From an uncultured Lachnospiraceae bacterium (GTDB taxonomy: Bacteria > Bacillota_A > Clostridia > Lachnospirales > Lachnospiraceae): a DNA stretch of 9,587 nucleotides. The notes under the pieces are model-generated. The model worked only from the letters and a program-made list of their open reading frames with translations, was not told the DNA's origin and searched no databases. The stretch's first letter is position 1. Every line of letters begins with the position of its first letter. Location: assembly GCA_947175285.1 (NCBI GenBank), contig CAMWMM010000155.1:1-9587 (forward strand). Reading direction: 5' to 3'. This document shows positions 1 through 5,524 of the stretch, piece by piece. Made by a program: the position numbers and the translations under genes.

Positions 1-843
1 AGTCCATATATTCCAGTTTTTGTATTTTCCATCTAATCTATCAAAAAAATCTTTATGTAAAAAACACATTTTCCAGTCTGGCAAATCAAGATTTTTTTTA
101 ATATATTCATAAACGAGCCGGCTTTTTCCACTGCCGCCTTTCCCTATGACTGCCCACCAGGAAACCTGTTCGTTAGAAGCACGAAAAGCATCTATTTCTT
201 CAAATTCAGATTCTCGTCCTACAAACGGAATTTTCCCTGAACGGTAATCTAATTTGAACTGCACTTCCTGCAACACCTTTTGATTATCAATGTATTCTGC
301 AAAAGAGTCATGATTTTGAATTTTCTGAATGACATCTTCAGAAAGAGCATTGGTCATTTGCCTGATTTCTAACATACTTTTCTTGTATAGAAAAACATCA
401 TTTTTATCCAGAGCTTTCCAAAACAAATCATCTACATACTGAAATAAATCATTTAAAACTTCTCGCAGTTCTTCTTTTTCATTTAAATTATAAATTTGAG
501 CCATATTAAATGCATCTATAAAGAATCTTTCTTTACAGTTCTTCATTTGTTCTGTACTGCCATTGCCTATGTCTTCAGCATTGCAAAATAATAGAATTCT
601 CTTTATGGTTCCTTCTTCTTTTAGCCATTCATAAAGAGAAGCCTTATCCATTTTATCTAACCGCTCAAAATTATCTTCGTATTTCTGTTTTAAGTATTCC
701 GCTCTTTTTCTAATTTTCTTTTTTAATTTCATTTCCTTGCTTTTTCGCTTAAATAGACCACTGACACTATCAAGCGGTATTCCGACAATGGCACTTATAA
801 CAGCACTTGTTATTTCTGCTAATACATTAAATTCTTTCGGCAT
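1..843 (-). CDS. STAND-like P-loop NTPase, N-terminal part (partial)
   Basis: The reading frame starts at ATG (843-841) and stays open for 281 codons to the left edge, so the C-terminus lies outside the window. The start follows AAAGGAGAA with a spacer of about 6 nt. Residues 1-200 are mostly helical, charged and Lys/Glu-rich, with a short hydrophobic stretch near residues 9-27; I recognise no effector domain there. Residues 207-214 read FVGRESEF, the linker that precedes the nucleotide-binding domain in many STAND/NACHT-type ATPases, and residues 234-241 are a clean Walker A, GKGGSGKS. Known relatives with this layout are signal-transducing or antiphage ATPases with C-terminal sensor repeats; the sensor would be off-window. 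That it is a defence protein is inference from architecture and from the accessory setting next to an oriT-like site. It could also be another P-loop ATPase. The P-loop call is firm; the subfamily is not. Confidence 0.75.
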   Translation of the reverse strand, partial: MPKEFNVLAEITSAVISAIVGIPLDSVSGLFKRKSKEMKLKKKIRKRAEYLKQKYEDNFERLDKMDKASLYEWLKEEGTIKRILLFCNAEDIGNGSTEQMKNCKERFFIDAFNMAQIYNLNEKEELREVLNDLFQYVDDLFWKALDKNDVFLYKKSMLEIRQMTNALSEDVIQKIQNHDSFAEYIDNQKVLQEVQFKLDYRSGKIPFVGRESEFEEIDAFRASNEQVSWWAVIGKGGSGKSRLVYEYIKKNLDLPDWKMCFLHKDFFDRLDGKYKNWNIWT

Positions 844-898
844 GCTGCGTTCTCCTTTGTTATCAAATTTCAATTCTTAATAAATGCTGCAAGAATGA

Positions 899-929
899 AT
901 TATACAAAAATTTTACTTTTAAATTGTCA
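899..929 (-). promoter_or_regulatory. Candidate promoter of the STAND-like NTPase gene
   Basis: Minus-strand -10 TATAAT at 904-899. The -35 is weak: TGACAA at 929-924 gives a 19-nt spacer. It lies about 55 nt upstream of the NTPase start and downstream of the amidase stop, so the NTPase can be transcribed on its own. No clear terminator separates it from the amidase gene. Confidence 0.4.
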
Positions 930-976
930 CAAGTTCTCTCTTGACTACCCTGCAAGTCGCTTATTTACTGTATTTT

Positions 977-1717
977 TCATTCCATGCCGAAAAACATATC
1001 TATTCCATTTGCTATTCCTTCAACAATTTTTTGCTGGTATTCATCTGTTGCCATCAATAAATCTTCTGACGGATTAGTCATATACCCCATTTCAACTATG
1101 GTAACCGGCACCTGACACCAATTAATTCCACTCATGGTATCAGTTTCCCATACATATTCTTTTTTACTCCCCGTTTCTTCAACTAACTCATCCAGTACAT
1201 TTTCCGATAAATTTCTGCTTTGTTCATATAATTCGGCATTATAAGGGTTATTTGGTGTTTGGCAAATAGTCATTGCTCCATTTGCCCTGCTGTTTTCACT
1301 GCCATTTGCATGGATCCTAATAAACGCATCCGCATTTGCATTATTTGCAATTTCCGCACGTTCGGAATTGCTGATGTCAACATCATTTGTAGTTCTAACC
1401 ATTAATACCTTATATCCCCGATTTTCAAGTTCAGTTTGCAGCTTTAAGGCTACCGCAAGCGTCAATTCATATTCTGCAAGTCCGGAACTTTTTCCTGCCG
1501 TTCCACCTGATACCTTTGCCTTTGTCTTAGATGCTCCCGGTCCGATAGGCTCTTTTTCACTATTACCGTGCAATTGATGTCCGGCATCAATTACTATCAG
1601 ATAGTCTTGTTCTGTCGTTTCTGCTGCACTGACTGTTTTTATTTCATCATAACAGCCGGTCAATGTTAAAACCAATATAATAATTAATCCGTAAATGCAA
1701 AATTTTTGATTATACAT
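977..1717 (-). CDS. N-acetylmuramoyl-L-alanine amidase lipoprotein (Amidase_3)
   Basis: This 246-residue protein should cleave the bond between N-acetylmuramic acid and the stem peptide's L-alanine in peptidoglycan. Residues 1-22 are a lipoprotein signal: a hydrophobic core followed by the lipobox L19-T20-G21-C22, so the mature enzyme should be anchored to the outer face of the membrane. The Amidase_3 domain fills the rest. IVIDAGH ends in H47, a zinc ligand; E82 in GLAEYEL and H136 in IRIHANG are the other expected ligands; E209 in VEMGYMTN matches the catalytic glutamate. Length is typical for a single-domain enzyme, with no separate cell-wall-binding repeats. The start ATG overlaps the end of the upstream 55-residue gene by 8 nt and is preceded by GCGAGG, suggesting coupled translation. 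A lysis or wall-remodelling role tied to a mobile element is possible but is inference. Confidence 0.9.
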   Translation of the reverse strand: MYNQKFCIYGLIIILVLTLTGCYDEIKTVSAAETTEQDYLIVIDAGHQLHGNSEKEPIGPGASKTKAKVSGGTAGKSSGLAEYELTLAVALKLQTELENRGYKVLMVRTTNDVDISNSERAEIANNANADAFIRIHANGSENSRANGAMTICQTPNNPYNAELYEQSRNLSENVLDELVEETGSKKEYVWETDTMSGINWCQVPVTIVEMGYMTNPSEDLLMATDEYQQKIVEGIANGIDMFFGME

Positions 1718-1877
1718 TATCTATACCTCGCTCTAATCCTTCAAACACCTCATCGTCATCAAAAGAATCATCTTCCCTTGCCTGCTTTAAGCCTGTTGGC
1801 ATCATCTGGTTGAATTGTGCTGTCGTCAATTCATCACGTGCCGGAACATCTGTCGGATTTGCTGTTTTAACTGCCAT
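1710..1877 (-). CDS. Small protein resembling the C-terminal part of RelB/DinJ-type antitoxins
   Basis: A 55-residue ORF starts at ATG 1877-1875 after a good ribosome binding site (AAAGGTGG, spacer about 8) and its own promoter. The segment [18 protein letters not shown] (residues 16-33), followed by an acidic run and VFEGLERGI, resembles the toxin-binding tail of RelB/DinJ-like antitoxins (pattern F-N-x-M-M...G...A...V-F-x-x-L). The N-terminal ribbon-helix-helix part of a full antitoxin is absent. The stop overlaps the amidase start by 8 nt, in the position where a RelE-type toxin would normally follow; no toxin is present. It is either a short stand-alone antitoxin-like protein or a regulator paired with the amidase. 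The gene call rests on RBS, promoter and overlap; the family assignment comes from pattern memory and is weak. Confidence 0.6.
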   Translation of the reverse strand: MAVKTANPTDVPARDELTTAQFNQMMPTGLKQAREDDSFDDDEVFEGLERGIDNV

Positions 1878-1900
1878 ATTGTTACCACCTTTCTAACATT

Positions 1901-1929
1901 AATATATCCAAAAGTAACGCAAAACGCAA
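1901..1929 (-). promoter_or_regulatory. Promoter of the antitoxin-like/amidase pair
   Basis: Minus strand: -35 TTGCGT (1929-1924), 17-nt spacer, -10 TATATT (1906-1901), followed by the AAAGGTGG ribosome binding site. The motif TTGCGTT occurs twice in tandem across the -35 box, which could form an operator half-site pair. A perfect TTGACA lies further upstream (about 1955-1960) but has no good -10 at the right spacing. Confidence 0.55.
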
Positions 1930-2004
1930 TACAATCAATACACAAGACTTGATTTGTCAAAGGGTTTTTCTGCATTTAAAGAATATTTTGAAAATAAAGG
2001 GGGT

Positions 2005-2140
2005 TAACAGCTTTCTCATTCTATGCTGCCAGAGGTGTGAAAGCTCGCCGGATTGCCCCGCTTCTCTCGGAGAGCGCACGTCTGCCGCAGGCAGTATCAC
2101 CGACCGCTTGTGGGTAGTGAGTAAGTGCACCCTTATTATA
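2005..2140 (+). other. Putative origin of transfer (MOBQ-type oriT) with flanking hairpins
   Basis: This stretch is visibly richer in G and C than both flanks and is packed with small inverted repeats. Hairpin A is at 2059-2076 (CGCT/AGCG plus CTC/GAG with one bulged T). Hairpin B is at 2082-2094 (CTGCC-GCA-GGCAG). Hairpin C is at 2097-2120 (TCAC..ACC-loop-GGT..GTGA). Hairpin C is followed, one base later, by TAAGTGCACCCTTA at 2122-2135. In MOBQ plasmids and elements (RSF1010/R1162, and pIP501/pGO1-like Gram-positive plasmids) the relaxase nicks a core TAAGTGCGCCCT that directly abuts the arm of an inverted repeat. The core here differs at one base. By analogy the nick would fall between 2129 and 2130. 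No relaxase gene lies in the window. A long ORF can be read across the region but lacks a ribosome binding site. Confidence 0.6.
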
Positions 2141-2145
2141 TGGTC

Positions 2146-2174
2146 TTAAAATTACCTTACATATATGCTATAAT
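2146..2174 (+). promoter_or_regulatory. Promoter of the 111-residue unknown gene
   Basis: Perfect extended -10, TGC-TATAAT, with TATAAT at 2169-2174; the -35 is poor (TTAAAA at 2146-2151, spacer 17), as expected for an extended -10 promoter. It starts 11 nt after the putative oriT core and sits about 55 nt before the start codon of the downstream gene. Confidence 0.6.
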
Positions 2175-2229
2175 TGTAACTGAATTAAACAGCGCTATAA
2201 ATCGGAATTTACGAATGTGAGGTTATATT

Positions 2230-2565
2230 TTGGACTACATCTATTATCATTTCAAAACAAATAGCCTTTCTGAAAAATGGAGTACAGCGGAAATAGAAAC
2301 ATTTCTGTACGGTTGTGGACTGTTTTCAAAAGACGAAAAACAAGGTACATTTACATCAAAAAAACCATTTATAAGTATTTCTCTGATGAACGTATGCAAT
2401 TATGATAGTTGGAACAGCGAAGAATATGATTCAGATAATACAAATTTTATTTCCATTGTAACCAGCGATAATTGGTACTGGGGAATAAATAAAAATTCAC
2501 AAATTCAGGCAATTTTTGATGGATTGGAAAACTTATTACACACAAAAATACAAGAAGATTGGTGA
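2230..2565 (+). CDS. Hypothetical protein, 111 residues
   Basis: The ORF begins with TTG at 2230, preceded by GAGG (2219-2222) at a 7-nt spacing and by the extended -10 promoter. No ATG gives a comparable start. The product is a small soluble protein rich in aromatic residues, Ser and Asn, with no signal peptide and no membrane segment. It contains WSTAEIETFL near residue 17, a PFISISLMNV strand-like segment near residue 46, and a repeated W/Y pattern (NYDSWNSEEYDSDN; DNWYWGINKN). The C-terminus is amphipathic (IFDGLENLL). I do not recognise the family. Size, lone position and accessory context would fit an immunity-type or mobile-element cargo protein, but no motif proves that. The nearest genes on both sides are on the opposite strand, so it is probably monocistronic. 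Confidence 0.7.
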   Translation: MDYIYYHFKTNSLSEKWSTAEIETFLYGCGLFSKDEKQGTFTSKKPFISISLMNVCNYDSWNSEEYDSDNTNFISIVTSDNWYWGINKNSQIQAIFDGLENLLHTKIQEDW

Positions 2566-2654
2566 ACAGTTCCAATTGAAAAAAGTTCTAAGTTCATATG
2601 CTAAATTCTGATTTATCACAGTAATGATATGATTGCTAACTTACTGTTTGTCGG

Positions 2655-2711
2655 CTAGTAAAAAGGGAGATGACCATCAATCGGAGTGCCATGTCCCTCT
2701 CTGTTATACAA
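2655..2711 (-). other. Tiny ORF (18 codons) behind a near-perfect Shine-Dalgarno sequence
   Basis: On the minus strand AAAGGAGG (2723-2716) is followed after 4 nt by TTG (2711-2709), which opens an 18-codon frame with residues YNREGHGTPIDGHLPFY after the initiator, ending at TAG 2657-2655. Its last codons lie in the terminator-like hairpin and its U-tract, which is how leader peptides of attenuators are often built. A second frame from ATG 2692-2690 encodes 18 more hydrophobic residues (MALRLMVISLF...). No gene follows on this strand before the convergent 111-residue gene, so either the controlled gene has been lost or this is itself a small product, for example a remnant of a type I toxin. 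I do not recognise either peptide. Confidence 0.3.
2660..2698 (-). terminator. Terminator-like hairpin after the tiny ORF
   Basis: Minus strand: AGGGA (2698-2694) pairs with TCCCT (2668-2664). The stem continues, after one mismatch, with ATG/CAT; the loop is long. TTTTT begins with the last base of the stem. The stem is imperfect, so termination efficiency is uncertain. Confidence 0.4.
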
Positions 2712-2817
2712 TTGTCCTCCTTTCAGCAGACAGTTTCACCTTACCACAAATGAGCCGCCAGCCGTTGTGTATTAGGTAGCAGAAACCACCCTTTACATAT
2801 TAACACTTATATGAAAA

Positions 2818-2916
2818 TTATGATACCAAACTAACACAAAAGGCGCATGCAGTCTCCGCAAACGCCTTAAAATCAACTCTATCATAACCTACTTTTCCAT
2901 AAAATTCCTGTGTCAT
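2818..2916 (-). pseudogene. 32-codon ORF overlapping the nucleotidyltransferase stop, possible decayed partner gene
   Basis: The nucleotidyltransferase ends in ATGA: TGA (2915-2913) is its stop, and ATG (2916-2914) opens a frame of 32 codons preceded by GGAG at about 7 nt. This 4-nt overlap is the usual junction between coupled genes. The predicted peptide (MTQEFYGKVGYDRVDFKAF...) does not look like a HEPN protein, and its second half runs through the terminator hairpin. I read it as either a chance frame or the stub of a lost second gene. Coding potential is unproven. Confidence 0.25.
2836..2868 (-). terminator. Terminator of the nucleotidyltransferase gene
   Basis: Minus strand: AAGGCG (2868-2863) and CGCCTT (2845-2840) form a 6-bp stem, continued by TGC/GCA after a 2x2 internal loop, with a 7-nt loop; the stem ends in TTTT. 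It lies 45 nt past the nucleotidyltransferase stop. Confidence 0.6.
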
Positions 2917-3242
2917 ACAGCTACTCCGTCTTTTTCAATATTCATAAAGAAAGGATATACACTCTTCCATTTCTCATAGGTTTGCAGACTTTGTATAGAC
3001 GGGTTTATTTCCATTCCATACTGCATTTCAAAGTCATATGTGATATCATAAACTCTGTCGGCATAACTGCTTATCTCTTCCGGCTGCATATCTGCCAATA
3101 TCATAATATCCATATCTGAATCCTGCTTGAAATCTCCTCTGGCGTAAGAACCGTACAAAATTATTCTATTCAATCGATTCCCTAATATCTGCATAATAGA
3201 TTCCCGATACTTTTCCAATAAGAGGGAAAGATTATCCGACAT
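2913..3242 (-). CDS. Minimal nucleotidyltransferase (MNT) domain protein
   Basis: The 109-residue product is a single nucleotidyltransferase domain of the DNA polymerase beta superfamily. The signature IILYGSYARGDFKQDSDMDI holds the G-S motif and the D-x-D pair (DMD) that bind metal and nucleotide. Small proteins of this kind form MntA/HepT-type modules with a HEPN toxin: the MNT protein AMPylates and neutralises the HEPN RNase. No HEPN gene is present on either side. The C-terminal WKSVYPFFMNIEKDGVAV is like the tail of other small MNT proteins. I chose ATG 3242-3240 over the GTG at 3254, because that GTG lies inside the ribosome binding site AGAGGTG and the shorter product matches family length. 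It has its own promoter and terminator, so it acts as a single gene. What it modifies cannot be told from sequence. Confidence 0.85.
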   Translation of the reverse strand: MSDNLSLLLEKYRESIMQILGNRLNRIILYGSYARGDFKQDSDMDIMILADMQPEEISSYADRVYDITYDFEMQYGMEINPSIQSLQTYEKWKSVYPFFMNIEKDGVAV

Positions 3243-3283
3243 TTTACATGACACCTCTTTTCTTATCTACCTTATTTATTTTG

Positions 3284-3313
3284 ATTATATCACATTCTCT
3301 TGAATCACAACAA
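3284..3313 (-). promoter_or_regulatory. Promoter of the nucleotidyltransferase gene
   Basis: Minus strand: -35 TTGTTG (3313-3308), 18-nt spacer, -10 TATAAT (3289-3284) with the extended TGA in front. It lies directly after the pectinesterase stop (3321-3319). I see no terminator between the two genes, so readthrough from the sulfur/pectin operon is also possible. Confidence 0.65.
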
Positions 3314-3318
3314 TCCCA

Positions 3319-4347
3319 TCAAGTATTTTCCCCTGCCAGCCATCCATCCTCTCCGGAAAGCACTTTTTCTTTGGAAAATGTGTGAATCTCTTCTTGTGTC
3401 AGTTCCTGTACAAAATCTGCTTTTTCCGGAAACACACTTTCTGACGCTTTCCGGCATCCGCTTACTCCGTAAAACAAAGTTTTCCGTGCCTGTTCTTTAC
3501 CCCAGTCATGGAACAAGGCAGGGTGAATATGCGCGCCAAAAGAGCAGTCTATAAAGATGGTTTTCGCGTATTCTCTCCACGGTCTTCCCAGATAAACGGA
3601 ACCCGGTTGGCATCCTTCCGATACCAGACTGCACTTTGAAAATACATAGCCATACTCCTGCCCTTCAGGGGTAGACGCCGCTGTGACATAACCTTGTATC
3701 ACATCACCATTATCCTTCGAATCTCCCTCCGCGAAACGCCGCAGAGATTCTATGGTGCAGTCTTCAAAATAGGCGGTCGCGCTTCCGAAAATAAAATCAA
3801 CATCACCGCAAATATAACATTTTTTATAATACTGTCTCCCGTTGATTCTGGGTGCAAACTGCTTCGGTCCGATAAAACCGTTTTTCTGAACCTCCTTTGG
3901 CGGCAAGGGTCCCGTAAAAAGTGTATCCTGATGTCCCAGAAGACGGCAGGAATCAACGGTGAGTCTGTCGCCATCCGCATATAAGGCAATTGCCTGTCCA
4001 TGGGTAAGAGAATCACCGGAAGCATTTTCTATTGTAAGATTTTTCAGCGTAACATCATGCGCATCAATAAACACGGAATAGGAACGGAACGTTCCCCGTT
4101 TCATGCCGTCTTCCATAATGAAATTCGCATAATCATCAAAAGTAAGAACCACATCTTCATTACTCTTTCCGGTGCCTTCCAGTGTCACAAAAGCTCTGTC
4201 AATCGTTATTTTCTCATGATAGGTACCCGGTGCAATGAAAATCGTTACCGGCTCATGATTATCCTCCGGTATACTGCGCAAGGCATCCGTAACATTTGCA
4301 AAATCCCTTTGCTGCCCTCCGGCAGATACATATATTTTATCTTTCAT
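3319..4347 (-). CDS. Pectinesterase (pectin methylesterase, CE8), cytoplasmic
   Basis: The 342-residue protein is a carbohydrate esterase family 8 enzyme that demethylates methyl-esterified galacturonan, releasing methanol. All family blocks are present as a right-handed beta-helix: GQAIAL (117-122), the catalytic pair Q140-D141 in GHQDTLF, the second catalytic Asp D184 in GDVDFIFG, and R255/W257 in YLGRPW. There is no signal peptide or lipobox, so it should work inside the cell on imported methylated oligogalacturonides. I start it at ATG 4347, preceded by AAGAGGTG; the frame stays open further upstream (to 4461), but that extension lies inside the aminotransferase gene and does not look like pectinesterase. 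It overlaps the MalY/PatB-like gene by 11 nt, which implies coupled translation as the last gene of the operon. No transporter, pectate lyase or uronate genes are nearby, which is odd. Confidence 0.93.
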   Translation of the reverse strand: MKDKIYVSAGGQQRDFANVTDALRSIPEDNHEPVTIFIAPGTYHEKITIDRAFVTLEGTGKSNEDVVLTFDDYANFIMEDGMKRGTFRSYSVFIDAHDVTLKNLTIENASGDSLTHGQAIALYADGDRLTVDSCRLLGHQDTLFTGPLPPKEVQKNGFIGPKQFAPRINGRQYYKKCYICGDVDFIFGSATAYFEDCTIESLRRFAEGDSKDNGDVIQGYVTAASTPEGQEYGYVFSKCSLVSEGCQPGSVYLGRPWREYAKTIFIDCSFGAHIHPALFHDWGKEQARKTLFYGVSGCRKASESVFPEKADFVQELTQEEIHTFSKEKVLSGEDGWLAGENT

Positions 4348-5524
4348 AGCACACCTCTTTCTTAATTCTCTCCAATGCCTCCTGCAAAATACTCCGCGGA
4401 CAGGCAACATTGATTCTCTGAAACCCGTTTCCGCATTCTCCAAATATTTTTCCACTGTCAAGCCATAACTTTGCCTTATGAATAATCAGCGTATCCAGTT
4501 CCTCCACACCGATTCCTGTTTCCCTGAAATCAAGCCAGACAAGGTAAGTTCCCTCATGTTCTGTCATCCGGACGCCGGGCAGATTGTCTTCCACATACTG
4601 TTTGGTAAACTCAATATTTCCTGCTACATACGAGAGCATTGCCTGATACCATTCTTCTCCTTTGCCGTATGCGGCTTCACACGCAACAAGTCCCATAATG
4701 CCAAGCTGGCTTGTGCCTGCCGCATCCATTTGTTTACGGAATTTATGACGCATCTCGCGGTTAGGAATAAAAATATTTGACATCACCATACCCGCAAGGT
4801 TAAATGTCTTACTTGGCGCAGTACAAGTAATGCTGATATCCTCATATTCTTTTTTCAGGCCTGCAAAAACATGATGTTTTCCTTTAAACACAAAATCATG
4901 ATGAATTTCGTCACTGACTACAATGACATGGTGCTTTACGCAGATATCACCCAGCTTTGTCAGTTCTTCTTTTGTCCAAACCCTTCCCACCGGATTGTGC
5001 GGACTGCATAGGAAAAACAGCTTTATACGCTCTTCGGTAATCTTTTTTTCAAAATCCTCAAGATCAATATGATAGCGGTTATCCTCTCCCAGATAGAGAT
5101 TGCTGCTTACGACTCTTCTCCCATTATCTTTTATGACTTCTGAAAATGGGTAATATACCGGCTGTTGGATAAGTACGCCGTCTCCCGGTTCCGTATATGC
5201 TTTTACTGCCATTGCCAGCGCAAATACAACCCCCGGCGTTTTTACGAGCCAATCATCCTGTATCTCCCAGTCATGATGTTTTTTCATCCATGACTTTACA
5301 ATCTCAAAATACGGCGTCAGTGCATCACTGTATCCGAAGATGCCATGTCCTGCCTGCTCTATAATCGCGTCCTCCACATAGGAAGATGTTTTAAAATCCA
5401 TATCCGCTACCCAGAGCGGCAGTATGTCCTCCGGCATTCCGCGCTTCTCTGCAAAATCATATTTCAGGCATCTTGTGCCTTTTCTGTTTACCACATTATC
5501 AAAATCCAGATTTCTCTCAGCCAT
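4337..5524 (-). CDS. MalY/PatB-type PLP-dependent aminotransferase / cystathionine beta-lyase
   Basis: The 395-residue protein belongs to PLP fold type I, the MalY/PatB group of C-S beta-lyases. These split cystathionine (or other cysteine S-conjugates) to homocysteine (or a thiol), pyruvate and ammonia. Visible marks are LPLWVADMDF (35-44), typical of MalY/PatB proteins, SPHNPVGR (174-181) with the PLP-contacting N177, SDEIHHDF (204-211) with D205 under the pyridine ring, and SKTFNLAG with the Schiff-base lysine K239. The C-terminal FQRINVACPR supplies the carboxylate-binding arginine. It overlaps the metB-like gene upstream by 8 nt, and a strong GGAGGAG sits before its ATG. With that neighbour it fits a homocysteine-forming transsulfuration route. 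A pure aminotransferase role is less likely but cannot be excluded by sequence. Confidence 0.9.
   Translation of the reverse strand: MAERNLDFDNVVNRKGTRCLKYDFAEKRGMPEDILPLWVADMDFKTSSYVEDAIIEQAGHGIFGYSDALTPYFEIVKSWMKKHHDWEIQDDWLVKTPGVVFALAMAVKAYTEPGDGVLIQQPVYYPFSEVIKDNGRRVVSSNLYLGEDNRYHIDLEDFEKKITEERIKLFFLCSPHNPVGRVWTKEELTKLGDICVKHHVIVVSDEIHHDFVFKGKHHVFAGLKKEYEDISITCTAPSKTFNLAGMVMSNIFIPNREMRHKFRKQMDAAGTSQLGIMGLVACEAAYGKGEEWYQAMLSYVAGNIEFTKQYVEDNLPGVRMTEHEGTYLVWLDFRETGIGVEELDTLIIHKAKLWLDSGKIFGECGNGFQRINVACPRSILQEALERIKKEVCYER

Larger units (their letters stand above)
2566..2912. other. Intergenic region with hairpins and an orphan tiny ORF
   Basis: No normal-sized gene is present. On the plus strand, an ACAGTAA/TTACTGT hairpin (2618-2647) ending in a short T run could weakly terminate the 111-residue gene. 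On the minus strand there is a very strong SD-like AAAGGAGG (2723-2716), followed by tiny ORFs and a hairpin with a U-tract (2660-2698), and a second terminator-like hairpin (2836-2868) just after the nucleotidyltransferase gene. The stretch 2735-2800 is GC-richer, with partial repeats such as GCCGCCAGCC and GGTAGCAGAAACCACC. It looks like the remains of a mobile or regulatory element rather than a simple spacer. Confidence 0.5.

Noticed and set aside
895..1077. 60-codon plus-strand ORF at the end of the amidase gene
   Set aside because: No ribosome binding site; overlaps the amidase C-terminus and the candidate promoter of the NTPase gene.
1949..2149. 66-codon plus-strand ORF across the oriT-like region
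   Set aside because: No ribosome binding site, unusual composition, and it is better explained by the hairpin-rich noncoding region ending in the nick-like core.
3243..3254. Upstream GTG start for the nucleotidyltransferase
   Set aside because: The GTG is part of the AGAGGTG ribosome binding site; ATG 3242 gives the expected family length.
3694..4365. Plus- and minus-strand overlapping ORFs of 90-120 codons inside the pectinesterase gene
   Set aside because: Shadows of the strongly conserved pectinesterase frame, with no start signals of their own.
4348..4461. N-terminal extension of the pectinesterase reading frame
   Set aside because: It lies inside the MalY/PatB-like gene and has no pectinesterase-like sequence; ATG 4347 has a good ribosome binding site and begins the conserved domain.
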